Assembly (NCBI GenBank): GCA_019802505.1
Contig: JAFMOC010000395.1
Span: forward strand, 448,501-512,500
Source of the DNA: Corydoras sp. C115
Lineage: Eukaryota; Chordata; Actinopteri; Siluriformes; Callichthyidae
Direction: 5' to 3'
DNA: 64,000 bases
A program made the translations under genes and the position numbers. Positions 1 through 10,210 of this stretch are shown one piece after another. Below the pieces are notes generated by a model that had not been told where the DNA came from, did not search any database, and saw only the letters and a list, made by a program, of their open reading frames with translations. Every line of letters begins with the position of its first letter. The stretch's first letter is position 1.

Positions 1-159
1 TGTGTCTGTCTGAGTGAGTGTGTACCCAGCGATGGATTGGCGCCCTGTCCTGGGTGTATCTGCCCAGCGCCCGAAATGTTCTCCCCTGGATGGGCATGGG
101 GAACCCCACGGCGACCCTAATAGAGGATAAAGCGGAAATAATGAATGAATGAATGAATG
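1..159 (+). mobile_element. V-SINE, 3' part cut by window edge
   Basis: This family recurs throughout the window. Its sense strand has a tRNA-like head (A box TGGCTTAGTGG, B box GGTTCGAATCC), a conserved core (catgttctccccgtgtc through ggtttcctcccacagtcc) and a 3' end aggataaagcgggagataa followed by (ATGA)n or (ATGG)n. It resembles DANA/Mermaid and the V-SINE superfamily. This copy begins in the 3' half. Confidence 0.85.
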
Positions 160-271
160 GAAACTGGAGAACCCAGAGGAAACCCATGTAGACACGGGAA
201 GAACATGGAAACTCCACTCAGATTGGGATTCGAGTGGCAGACGTGCTAACCACAACACCAGCGTGCCGCCC
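160..271 (-). mobile_element. V-SINE fragment, antisense head and core
   Basis: The antisense core and head run directly on from the tail of the previous sense copy, giving a tail-to-tail arrangement. The sequence is older and more diverged (gacgtgctaaccacaacacc). Confidence 0.7.
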
Positions 272-327
272 GAGCCCAAAATTAATCACAGCATACACAG
301 CACCAGTCAAAAGTTTGGATACACCTG

Positions 328-476
328 TCCCTATATGATATGTAGTGTGTGTGAGTGTGTGCCCAGCGATGGATTGGCGCCCTGTCCTGGGTGTACCTGC
401 CCAGCGCTCCAAATTTTGGACCCCCCCCCCCCATGACTCTAGAGGATTAGTTGGAAGATAATGAGATAAGATGAGA
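328..476 (+). mobile_element. V-SINE 3' part
   Basis: Only the 3' half is present, with a run of C at 420-432 where intact copies read gaaccccaccgcgac. Confidence 0.75.
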
Positions 477-1059
477 TTTAATGATCTGCTCATGTTGCCT
501 GTTGAACCTCCCGGATTCTCCCCCTCAAAAGGTACCACACTGTTCTGCGTCTGTTCTGTTTATTCCACCCTTGACGTTAATCTGAGGTTTCCGTGGTCCG
601 TCTTCATGGGAATAACCGGAGAACCTCATTTAGTATTCGACTCACTCACGAAGCCGCTGGGTTTTAGTCGTTTGTGTGCAATTAGACTTTTCTCGGCCAA
701 TTTGGCCTTCGTTAGTCTTCATTCCAGTTTAAGCTGCTTAAAAATAATGCTCATAAATTAAACAAGGATTAATATCCTCCTGCTTTTATCTTTCTGCGCG
801 GCCTCCTCTGACCGCGGAGAACAACGGCGCGACCGGTCTGGATTCCAAACGCAGGGCAATCTGGGGATAACTCGCTGCTTGGCGGCGATTAAACCTGCAT
901 TAAAAAGCAATAAGTCCTACGGATTGACATAACACGCTCACCGGTGCGTGACGTCTCGCGGTGCAGCGGGGGCGCCGTTTCATCACAAAGGGCTTTAACA
1001 AAAGAACAAAACACAACAATCACTCAGAGCAAACACCAGCGGAACGTACAGTCTGTATG

Positions 1060-1242
1060 AGCTGGGTGTTAACATGTTCTCCCCGCGTCCGTGTGGGTTT
1101 TCGCCGGGTTCTCCAGTCTCCTCCCACAGCTCATAAATATGGATTCAAGGTAAATTGGCTGCCTTAAATTGCCCCCATATAGCCTCCTCAGGGGGTGTTG
1201 TGTTCCTCTGACTCCCCAGCAGAGAATTAAATGAAAGATAAT
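1060..1242 (+). mobile_element. V-SINE, old sense fragment interrupted at its tail
   Basis: This is a diverged core (tccccgcgtccgtgtgggtt) with the central region deleted. Its tail aatgaaagataat (1230-1242) served as the target for the next insertion. Confidence 0.7.
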
Positions 1243-1380
1243 TCATTCATTCATTCATTCATTCATTCATTCATTCATTCGTTATCTCCCGCTTTATCCT
1301 CTATTAGGGTTGCGGTGGGGTTCCCCATGCCCATCCAGGGGAGAATGTCTCGGGTGCTGGGCGCCGATCCATCGCTGGGC
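1243..1380 (-). mobile_element. V-SINE, 5'-truncated, with 13-bp target-site duplication
   Basis: The antisense copy starts with an expanded (attc)n tail and stops after atcgctgggc. It is flanked by perfect 13-bp repeats aatgaaagataat at 1230-1242 and 1381-1393, the signature of target-primed reverse transcription with 5' truncation. Confidence 0.85.
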
Positions 1381-1740
1381 AATGAAAGATAATGAGATTA
1401 GGATTTTGTGGAACATTCAGCATCTTCGATGTTTTCTTCGCAGAGTCGTAACACAGTTTACAGAGTTGCAGCAGATCCGAAACGCAGCGTGAGGTAAGAC
1501 GGGAGCGGAGCACACCGTGACCCTGCAGTCACAAAGCGTTTGGACCGCTCGTTTTTCTAAATCTCTGGTTCGGAGACTCATCGGTTCCTCGGCACGGCCT
1601 TTGTGTTTGTCACCTTTAAGGAGGTTGATGTGGCCTCGGCGCTGATCTGTCACAGAAGGTAACATTACTGTCTCACCTCACACTCTCTGTGCTCTCAGAG
1701 TTTATTACAAGAAGTGAAGGTTAGGACATCGGTCTCCAGG

Positions 1741-2830
1741 AGGCAGCTTCATGTGGAGGTGGTTATAAGGAGGTGTAGGTATAAGGAGGGGTGGTTATAA
1801 GGAGGGGTGGTTATAAGGAGGTGTAGGTATAAGGATGGGTGGTTATAAGGAGGGGTGGTTATAAGGAGGGGTGGTTATAAGGAGGGGTGGTTATAAGGAG
1901 GTGTAGGTATAAGGAGGGGTGGTTATAAGGAGGTGTAGGTATAAGGAGGGGTGGTTATAAGGAGGTGTAGGTATAAGGAGGGGTGGTTATAAGGAGGTGT
2001 AGGTATAAGGAGGGGTGGTTATAAGGAGGTGTAGGTATAAGGAGGGGTGGTTATAAGGAGGTGTAGGTATAAGGAGGGTGGTTATAAGGAGGGGTGATTA
2101 TAAGGAGGTGTAGGTATAAGGAGGGTGGTTATAAGGAGGGGTGGTTATAAGGAGTTGTGGGTATAAGGAGGGGTGGCTATAAGGAGGAGTGGTTATAAGG
2201 AGGGGTGGTTACAAGGAGGTGTAGGTATAAGGAGGTGTAGGTATAAGGAGGGGTGGTTACAAGGGGGTGTAGGTATCAGAGGGGTGGTTATAAGGAGGGG
2301 TGGTTATAAGGAGGGGTGGTTATAAGGAGGAGTGATTATAAGGAGGGGTGGTTATAAGGAGGTGTGGGTATAAGGAGGGGTGGTTATAAGGAGGTGTGGG
2401 TATAAGGAGGGGTGGTTATAAGGAGGGGTGGTTATAAGGAGGAGTGATTATAAGGAGGGGTGGTTATAAGGAGGTGTGGGTATAAGGAGGGGTGGTTATA
2501 AGGAGGTGTGGGTATAAGGAGGGGTGGTTATAAGGAGGTGTACGTATAAGGAGTTGTAGGTATAAGGAGGGGTGGTTATAAGGAGGGGTGGTTATAAGGA
2601 GGAGTGATTATAAGGAGGGGTGGTTATAAGGAGGTGTGGGTATAAGGAGGGGTGGTTATAAGGAGGTGTGGGTATAAGGAGGGGTGGTTATAAGGAGGTG
2701 TAGGTATAAGGAGGGGTGGTTATAAGGAGGTGTACTGTAGGTATAAGGGGGTGTAGTTATATGGAGGGGTGATTATAAGGGGGTGTATATAAGGAGGTGG
2801 GGTTATAAAGGAGGTGTAGGTATAAAGGGG
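1741..2830. repeat. minisatellite, about 16-bp unit
   Basis: This is a tandem array of gtggttataaggaggg and close variants (gtaggtataaggaggt), about 65 units. The variants alternate in blocks, suggesting higher-order duplication. All ORFs here are trivial. Confidence 0.95.
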
Positions 2831-2855
2831 TGTGGTCATAAAGATGTGTAGTTAT

Positions 2856-3325
2856 AAGGAGGGGTGGTTATTAAGATGTGTATTTATATGGGGGTGGTGG
2901 TTATAAGGGGGGTGGTTATTAAGATGTGTATTTATATGGGGGTGGTGGTTATAAGGGGGGGTGGTTATTAAGATGTGTATTTATATGGGGGTGGTGGTTA
3001 TAAGGGGGGGTGGTTATTAAGATGTGTATTTATATGGGGGTGGTGGTTATAAGGGGGGGTGGTTATTAAGATGTGTATTTATATGGGGGTGGTGGTTATA
3101 AGGGGGGTGGTTATTAAGATGTGTATTTATATGGGGGTGGTGGTTATAAGGGGGGGTGGTTATTAAGATGTGTATTTATATGGGGGTGGTGGTTATAAGG
3201 GGGGGTGGTTATTAAGATGTGTATTTATATGGGGGTGTGGTTATAAGGGGGGGTGGTTATTAAGATGTGTATTTATATGGGGGTGGTGGTTATAAGGGGG
3301 TGTGGTTATAAGGAGGGGTGGAATT
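2856..3325. repeat. minisatellite, about 49-bp unit
   Basis: About nine units, each joining ttaagatgtgtatttatatg to ggggtggtggttataagggg, spaced 48-49 bases apart. It grew out of the neighbouring 16-bp array, sharing the ggttataagg core. Confidence 0.95.
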
Positions 3326-3443
3326 GGGGTCCATGTGTCTCAGGGAGGTGGGCGTGGTCTTTCTAATGATGGGGTGTTATTGCACAAGATCCAGGATCTG
3401 AAACTGCTCCTTAAATCATTTTGTAGGGGTGACACGTTACCAT

Positions 3444-3445
<2 letters not shown>

Positions 3446-3506
<61 letters not shown>
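3446..3506. repeat. (CA)n microsatellite
   Basis: About 30 uninterrupted CA units. Confidence 0.97.
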
Positions 3507-3507
<1 letters not shown>

Positions 3508-4039
3508 CAGATGTTCCTCTCCGGCAAATTTATCATTTAAAAAGTCATTTTAAAAAAGTCAAGACAAGAGCCCTAAAGAAAAGCATGTCTTTTTTTCACG
3601 CTTGCTGTTAGAATCTTTAGCAGGTTCTCCTTTCACTACAAACAGTAACATGTGGATTTGTGTTCTCTGAAAACATTCTTTTCCGTTTCATACACGCAGA
3701 GACCCTGCGGGAAAATAACTGTGTTCAGCAAAGCATGAACGCAGAGAGACAGAGCTGCGACCAGCGAGCGAGAGAGAACAAACCAAAGCGAACGAGACGT
3801 TATGCATGCTGTCACCTCTTCAATTATAGACGAGGGCAGTAAGTGTGTGTGTGTGACTGTGTGTGTGAGAACGACTCTGTGGGTGTGCAGGGGTGTGAGG
3901 TGGTGTGTTTATGTGAAGTTGTGTGAGAGATACCCCCCCACCCACCCACCCCCACCCCCCACCCCACTGGGTGCCTTGTAAAGGATTAAGTGGAAGATAA
4001 TGAGCACACACAGACACACACACTATATATATGTCCAGT

Positions 4040-4232
4040 GTAGATAGGGGCAATTTAGAGCAGCCATTTCACCCTGAATCCATGTTTTTGAACTGTGGGA
4101 GATCGGGAAATCGGAGAACCCAGAGAAAACCAACATGAACACCTGAAGAACATGGAAACTCCACCCAGATCAGGATCCCACCCTGGATCCCCAGCACTGA
4201 AAGGAGAACATGCTAAACACCACGCCACTGTG
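4040..4232 (-). mobile_element. V-SINE, old antisense fragment
   Basis: Diverged core and head; the B-box region reads aggatcccaccctggatcc. It lies beside the intact copy that follows. Confidence 0.65.
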
Positions 4233-4267
4233 ATTTTAATTATTTTGTCAAACACAATCTGAGACTT

Positions 4268-4618
4268 AGGCGGCATGGTGGCTTAGTGGTTTAGCACGTT
4301 CTCCTCTCAGTACTAGGGATTCCCGGTTCGAATCCCCATCTGGGTGGAGTTTCCATGTTCTCCCCGTGTCCGCGTGGGTTTCCTCCGGGTTCTCCGGTTT
4401 CCTCCCACAGTCCAAAAACATGGATCAAGTCAATTGAATTCTCAAAATTGCCCCATATAGAGTGTGTCTGTGTGAGTGAGTGTGTGCCCAGTGATGGATT
4501 GGCGCCCTGTCCTGGGTGTATCTGCCCAGCGCCCGAGATGTTCTCCCCTGGATGGGCATGGGGAACCCCACCGCAACCCTAATAGAGGCTAAAGCGGGAG
4601 ATAATGAATGAATGAATG
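4268..4618 (+). mobile_element. V-SINE, full length, 12-bp TSD
   Basis: Complete from ggcggcatggtggcttag to (aatg)n. It is flanked by aatctgagactt at 4256-4267 and 4619-4630. A and B boxes are intact. Confidence 0.92.
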
Positions 4619-4840
4619 AATCTGAGACTTCATTAAGATCTCTACTAAATCTCAACAGGAGACTCGAGTGAGACGGTCCTTATCTCAGGAGACACATTTG
4701 AGACGCAGGAGACTCATGCCAACTTCACCTTTATCGTTCCGTTTGATCTCATTGATGTTCAGGAGAAACCACAAAGACATGAATAAGATTTCCTTTTGGT
4801 ATAAATACTGAATGACGTTCTATGCAAGTTCTACTAGAAC

Positions 4841-5322
4841 CTCCGTCGCCCCCGGGCCATCGAAAGGGAGTCGGGTTCAGATCCCCGAACCCGGAGTGGC
4901 GGAGATAGGCGCCCAGTGCGGCGACGCAAACGAACCCGGAGATGCCGGCGGGGGCCCCGGGAAGAGTTCTCTTTTCTTTGTTAAGGGCCGGGCGTCCTGG
5001 AATGGGGTCAACCCGAGATAGGGGCCCATGCCCTGGAAAGCCGGTGAGCTCTCGCTGGCCCTTGAAAATCCGGGTGAGAGGGTGTAAATCTGGCGCCGGG
5101 CCGTACCCATATCGGCAGCAGGTCTCCAAGGTGACCAGCCTCTGGCATGTTGGAACAAGGCAGGTAAGGGACGTCGGCAAGTCAGATCCGTAACTTCGGG
5201 ACGAGGATTGGCTCTGAGGGCCGGGCCGGTCGGGCCCCGTCGCGCCGCCCTTCCGTCGTGAGGCTGGGGCGCGCGGTCGGCTCTCCTCCCCCCCCCCGTT
5301 CCCTTCGGCGCCCCTCGTCTAT
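4841..5322 (+). pseudogene. 28S rRNA fragment (diverged)
   Basis: The stretch matches the middle of vertebrate 28S rRNA in order: gccatcgaaagggagtcggg, agttctcttttctttg, gtgagctctcgctggccctt, ccgtacccatatcggcagca, ctctggcatgttggaacaa and ccgtaacttcgggacgagga, followed by a GC-rich expansion segment. Compared with the conserved core as I remember it, there are several substitutions (for example tgaccagcc for tgaacagcc, and gacgagg for gataagg) and small indels, and both ends of the gene are absent. This is therefore a dispersed pseudogene fragment rather than an rDNA unit. Confidence 0.85.
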
Positions 5323-5329
5323 GTGATTG

Positions 5330-5931
5330 CAAATGTGTTCTGGCAGGAAAACGAGAGGAACCGAGGAACCGAGTGCTGAAATGATGCTGTTCCGGGGCGC
5401 CATCTCAACTATGTACCCTGCAGGATCTGCCTCTTTTAGTTCTGCTGCTCTAGTCAGTGATGCCGGAGTCACATGCTGCACTGTGTCAATAAATCACTTA
5501 TTAATTAAATGCTATGCTTTATTATCAACTCTAACTGCCTTCCATGTCTGTTTCTTTTGAGGTGTCCCCTGGCTTCCTGGAGATCTTCATCCATGGTTCT
5601 GCTGACGAACACTGGATGGAACCTGAATATTAATTGGACTGGGGGTTCTGCAGGACGCCCCCTAATGGACCCACATATAGTTTTCCATTTGTTTAATATC
5701 TCTACATGGATGTCCTACACTGTTGTTGCTGCCTGGCCGCTCAAGGAGGAGGAGTCCCCCACTGAGTCTTGGTCCTCCCAAGGATTCTTCCTTAAATAAC
5801 AACATTAAAGGGAGTTTTTTCTTGCCACTGTTGCTTCGGCTTGCTCTTTGGGGGTTTAAAGCTGCTTTGTGACAATGTACTGTTGTAAAAAGCGCTCTAT
5901 AAATAAAGAACTTGAACTTGAGTGAGGATTA
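5330..5931 (+). mobile_element. interspersed repeat of unassigned class (copy 1)
   Basis: The 3' part carries gagttttttcttgccactgt and gcttcggcttgctctttggg and ends gcgctctataaataaag. Partial relatives occur at 27400-27525, 37127-37250, 50990-51318 and 60428-60510. This tail is common in teleost genomes. I cannot name the family. The extent 5' of 5550 is uncertain. Confidence 0.6.
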
Positions 5932-5946
5932 AAACGCTAACGGTAC

Positions 5947-6037
5947 CTGGTTCATGGAGAGAAGGTTCTGAGGGTTGCTGCACATGAAGCCACACGTGTA
6001 AAGCTGAATCTCTGGTTTAAAAGGCGTGGAGGAGAAC
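5947..6037 (-). CDS. exon-like segment of unknown identity
   Basis: On the minus strand an acceptor-like tgcAG precedes one split base and 30 open codons ending MNQ, followed by a donor GTACCG. The peptide includes KPEIQLYTCGFMCSNPQNLL, which is rich in residues typical of real proteins and has paired cysteines. The upstream in-frame stop lies outside the proposed exon. I do not recognise the protein and found no partner exon nearby. It could be an exon of a gene downstream of man1c1 or chance. It is flanked by an interspersed repeat ending near 5931. Confidence 0.3.
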
Positions 6038-6294
6038 CTGCAGTGCAAACCTGGAGCTCCACCTCCCTGTGTGGCAGATCCATCTAATTACTCCCAGCTG
6101 CCGTTCCTGATGAGCTCAGACTCGTTAGTAAACAGAACCTGCAGGAAGCTAGAGCTCGGGAGAGCTGCTGTCCGTCAGGGCCTCCATCTGGGGCTGTTGT
6201 TTTCACCCCTCCAGGTGATCATGTGAACATTCCTAGACAGGTGTATATAACCGGACACTTTATTAGATACAAAAATCTTAGATTAGATATTTAA

Positions 6295-6395
6295 CCCAAC
6301 ATGAACACTGGAAGAACATGGAAACTCCACCCAGATCAGGATTCCACCCTGGATCCCCAGCACTGAAAGGAGAACATGCTAAATACCACACCACT
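6295..6395 (-). mobile_element. V-SINE, old antisense fragment
   Basis: Nearly identical to the diverged fragment at 4110-4230, including the agaacatgctaa head and accacaccactgtg end, so these two probably belong to one older subfamily or a duplication. Confidence 0.6.
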
Positions 6396-6408
6396 GTGAT
6401 TTTAATTA

Positions 6409-6754
6409 ATTCATTATCTTCCGCTTTTATCCTCTATTAGGGTCGCGGGGGGGGGGTTCCCCATGCCCATCCAGGGGAGAACGTCTCGGGCGCTGGGCAT
6501 ACACACAGGACAGGGCGCCAATCAATCGCTGGGCACACACTCACTCACACAGACACTCTCTATATGGGGCAATTTGGAGAACTCAATTGACTTAATCCAT
6601 GTTTTTGGACTGTGGGAGGAAACCGGAGGAACCCGGAGGAAACCCACGCGGACACGGGGAGAACATGGAAACTCCACCCAGATGGGGATTCGAACCAGGA
6701 ATCCCCAGCGCTGAGAGGCGAACGTGCTAACCACTAAGCCACCGTGCCGCCCCC
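6409..6754 (-). mobile_element. V-SINE, full length, 13-bp TSD
   Basis: Flanked by gtgattttaatta at 6396-6408 and 6755-6767. It contains an 8-9 G run at the gtcgcggggg position. Confidence 0.9.
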
Positions 6755-6775
6755 GTGATTTTAATTATTTTAATA

Positions 6776-7129
6776 ATTAGCATGTTCTCCTCTCAGCGCT
6801 GGGGATTCCCGGTTCGAATCCCAATCTGGGTGGAGTTTCCATGTTCTCCCCGTGTCCGCGTGGGTTTCCTCCGGGTTCTCCGGTTTCCTCCCACAGTCCA
6901 AAAACATGGATCAAGTCAATTGAGTTCTCCAAATTGCCCATATAGAGTGTGTCTGTGTGTGTGAGTGTGTGCCCAACGATAGATTGGCGTCCTGTCCTGG
7001 GTGTATCTGCCCAGCGCCCGAAACGTTCTCCCCTGGATGGATGGTTTCCTCCCACAGTCCAAAAATGGGCATGGCATGAGGAACCCCCCCCATGACCCTA
7101 ATATAGGATAAAGTGGAAGATAATGGATG
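6776..7129 (+). mobile_element. V-SINE, head-truncated, with internal duplication
   Basis: Starts at tagcatgttctcc, lacking the first part of the A box. A core snippet (ggtttcctcccacagtcc) recurs out of place at 7045-7065, inside the 3' half, suggesting template switching. The tail runs into (TG)n. Confidence 0.8.
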
Positions 7130-7397
7130 TGTGTGTGTGTGTGTGTGTGTGTTTCACTGTATGAATGGGTTACACATTCCTCTGTCTGTAATGCAGAAGG
7201 TAAATTAGATCACGGTATTAATTTCTCTCTTAATATAATGAATCCAGAGTGAGAACGCAGACTCCAGTGGGTTGTGCAGTTGTTATTTTAATGTATAAAG
7301 GTACACAGATCTTTAGAACCAGTATCCGAAAATATACAACATCGAAAGATAAGTCAAATTACCCGGGATCATTAAGAGCATAAGTAATAATAGTATT

Positions 7398-7430
7398 AAT
7401 CATCATCATCATCATCATCATCATCATTAA
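7398..7430. repeat. (CAT)n microsatellite
   Basis: About ten CAT/ATC units. Confidence 0.9.
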
Positions 7431-7548
7431 ACACTTCTCTATTTCCAAAACACCTGAGGAAATGAAATTAAAAGAAAGAGTATTAGCGTATGAGTATGCA
7501 GAAGGTCTGAGAAACAACACAAACGTGAATGAGATGGATGGAGAATTA

Positions 7549-7551
<3 letters not shown>

Positions 7552-7614
<63 letters not shown>

Positions 7615-7620
7615 GGGGGG
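7552..7620. repeat. (TG)n microsatellite followed by a G run
   Basis: About 29 TG units followed by eight to nine G. Confidence 0.95.
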
Positions 7621-7629
7621 CAGGGGAGG

Positions 7630-8473
7630 TTAAAACCTGGTCAGATTAAAAATACAGATCACTCACAGTTACACTCACCTGCTTTATGTACAGAACCGGC
7701 AACTCGAATCAAAAAGTGATGGATGACCATGAAATACACAGAACCCAAAGAACCATGACTCTCAACTCCTCCACAAAGTCATCCGGCTGGTTCCGGGCGG
7801 TTCCGGCTGCTTCCGAGAGCTTGAACAGAACCACAGTTTTGATTCGACCTTAAAAATGACAATTCATTCTAAAATATTCCCTTTAAATCCACGTTTTTAA
7901 CTAAAGAATTATTTCATTAAAGGTGAACTAATATGTTAATCATGTGAGAAAGCCTTTGGCCAAACAACCGTATCCCCGAGTCACTTCAATGAGTCAACTT
8001 CCTTAAACGACTCCTTTCAGAACTGGACACATTCAAGTGACTTAATTACGACATTTTAAAAAAATGAACTGAAACAACACGGAAAACACGGAAACTAAAA
8101 AAAAACCCTGGAGCCCCCTCGTTACATAATAAAAGTCTGGTGCAGCTTTGAAGTTTCAATTCTGTGACCAGGTTCTCTATTTTAACAATCTGTCAACTGT
8201 GCACTACGCAGCCTGATTTGGGGCGTGTCAGTGTGCTATCGTAATGACAAAAAAGGAAGCGAAGGGTGCAAGAGGCATGTACTAATCTAATTTATCGATG
8301 TGTGTTTTGGGCGTAACGTTCAATAAACCAATTAGATCCAGGTGGCGCTCTGACTTTGGCGGGTTGCTATTTGAGCGGTGCGGCTACCTGGACTCAATGC
8401 GCTGCTTCATGTTCTGTGAATGGAGAACCCACAGAATAGAGTAGCCTATGTATCTGCATTCTCTGTACAAATG
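7630..8473. other. downstream intergenic DNA without recognised gene
   Basis: AT-rich unique sequence. A splice-donor-like CAGgtgagt context near 7675 was examined and not accepted. Segments around 8225-8270 and 8340-8360 resemble 36463-36510 and 35685-35705 and probably belong to an unnamed dispersed repeat. Confidence 0.4.
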
Positions 8474-8823
8474 CATTCATTCATTATCTCCCGCTTTATC
8501 CTATATTAGGGTTGCGGGGGGGGTTCCCCATGCCCATCCAGGGGAGAACGTCTCGGGCGCTGGGCAGATACACCCAGGACAGGGCGCCAATCCATCGCTG
8601 GGCACACACTCACTCACTCACTCAAACACACTCAATGAGGCAATTTGGAGAATTCAATTGACTTGATCCATGTTTTTGGACTGTGGGAGGAAACCGGAGA
8701 ACCCGGAGGAAACCCACGCGGACACGGGGAGAACATGGAAACTCCACCCAGATGGGGATTCGAACCGGGAATCCCTAACGCTGAAAGGCGAACGTGCTAA
8801 ACCACTAAGCCACCGTGCCGCCC
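8474..8823 (-). mobile_element. V-SINE, full length
   Basis: Complete head to tail; G run of seven at 8517-8523. No clear target-site duplication is visible. Confidence 0.88.
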
Positions 8824-9017
8824 ACTTTTACTTAAATTTTTTTAATTAATTAATTAATTTATTTTTATAAATTTGCCTGTACAAATGCAGTCCGGTGTTA
8901 TAGCGGTTAGTTGCTTTCAGCGTTAGGTGCCGTTGGACACGCCCCTTTGTTGATCCACCGCCGAGATAGCGACTGACGTCTGACTGTCCACGTTGCTTAC
9001 AGTGGGCGGTGATAGCA

Positions 9018-9140
9018 ATACGCCAGAAACGTACCTGAGCACAGCTCATTTGGAAACGGCCACGCCCATCGGGGGAGGATATATTCACAAACTGTGTTGC
9101 TATTTAAACGGCGCAGGAGGAAGGCGGGGTGTAAGATAGC
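9018..9140 (+). mobile_element. dispersed repeat (MITE-like), copy A
   Basis: The block with cacctcattt-like, ggccacgcccatc, gatattcac, ttgctatttaa and gcaggaggaaggc matches the reverse complement of 53345-53500. No terminal repeats could be fixed, so the class is inference. Confidence 0.5.
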
Positions 9141-9251
9141 GATGAGCATCACGAGGGTTTATACCATGTTTTTCAGATTAATGGAGGCGAATCAAATTTC
9201 AGAACTCTTCCGAATCCAGTGCTTCAAATTTTGCGGGTTTTCTGGAGAAAT

Positions 9252-9587
9252 TCATTCATTCATTCATTATCTCCCGCTTTATCCTCTATTAGGGTCGCGG
9301 TGGGGTTCCCCATGCCCATCCAGGGGAGAACGTCTCGGGCGCTGGGCAGATACACCCAGGACAGGGCGCCAATCCATCGTTGGGCACACACTCACTCACA
9401 CACACACTCTATATGGGGCAATTTTGAGAACTCAATTGACATGATCCATGTTTTTGGACTGTGGGAGGAAACCGGAGAACCCGGAGGAAACCCACGCAGA
9501 CACGGGGAGAACATGGAAACTCCACCCAGATGGGGATTCAAACCGGCAACCCCTAGCGCTGAGAGGCGAACGTGCTAAACCACCGCC
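9252..9587 (-). mobile_element. V-SINE, head slightly shortened, 13-bp TSD
   Basis: Flanked by tttctggagaaat at 9239-9251 and 9588-9600. It lacks the last few bases of the head (ends cgtgctaaaccaccgcc). It lies in the probable 3' UTR of man1c1. Confidence 0.9.
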
Positions 9588-10059
9588 TTTCTGGAGAAAT
9601 ATCAACTAAACATTATAGATTTTTTACCGAAGCGTCACCTGATAAGACCTTTAACCCAAAACCTTTTGCTTTCCAAATCATCTGCAAACTCCCGTTTTGA
9701 TCCCAAAGGCGAGCCAATGAGCAGAATTCATGACATCTTCAAAATAAAAGCGGAATGATTTTCGTTCTGTCGTTCTGAAGCGCGACGTCGGCTCTGAGCC
9801 TGAAAAATATTTGGTTTTCCTCACAGAGGAAAGAAAGGAGGGAAAAAAAGGTGCTCTTGTCACAAAAGTCATCTTCATTTTTGATTGTCCTCTGAAGAAA
9901 GTGTGCTGACGGCCCTTGCAGGTCAGGACGTCCCGGCGGCGGCGGCGGCGGCAGCAGCGCGGGGACCTCTACAGGGACCGACATGCAGCAGCAGGCTCTG
10001 TACCGTTCAGACCCGGCGCTGCTGTGGGTGTGGATGTGGGCGTGGTTTTATGCTGTGGG

Positions 10060-10210
10060 TTATTGTGCGTGTGTTTGCTGCGTGTCCCGTATCGTGCTGT
10101 GTTCCTGTAAGCAGTCACTGCGGATGACGGGGAGCGGGTGCGCCTCCGTGTTGAACACCCAGTCGTCCAGCGGCAGCAGGTCGTCGTCCGAAAACAGCAA
10201 GTACAGATAC
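10060..10210 (-). CDS. man1c1: man1c1 last coding exon with stop
   Basis: This exon completes the Lys codon and then encodes YLYLLFSDDDLLPLDDWVFN and TEAHPLPVIRSD. A divergent tail of about 17 residues follows, and the TAA stop occupies 10060-10062. The Thr of FNTEAHP is the calcium ligand of GH47 enzymes. The short variable C-terminus after HPLPV is typical, since the paralogues differ there. Acceptor ttgcAG. Confidence 0.88.

Larger units (their letters stand above)
8858..10059 (-). other. probable man1c1 3' untranslated region and possible polyadenylation signal
   Basis: Downstream of the TAA stop there is no further GH47 sequence. The first AATAAA I see on the minus strand is at 8863-8858. 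If it is used, the 3' UTR would be about 1.2 kb and would contain the SINE at 9252-9587. The true end of the transcript cannot be fixed from sequence alone. Confidence 0.25.

Noticed and set aside
4269..4345. Possible tRNA gene (A box and B box at proper spacing)
   Set aside because: It is the head of a SINE; no acceptor stem or anticodon arm of a functional tRNA can be drawn, and the same head recurs with SINE cores.
4749..5481. ORFs of 77-151 codons across 4749-5481
   Set aside because: They are frames through the GC-rich 28S rRNA fragment and the adjoining repeat.
7590..7790. Possible exon ending at CAGgtgagt on the minus strand near 7675
   Set aside because: The open frame is short, begins after a stop, and its peptide has no resemblance to any family I know; no acceptor context is convincing.
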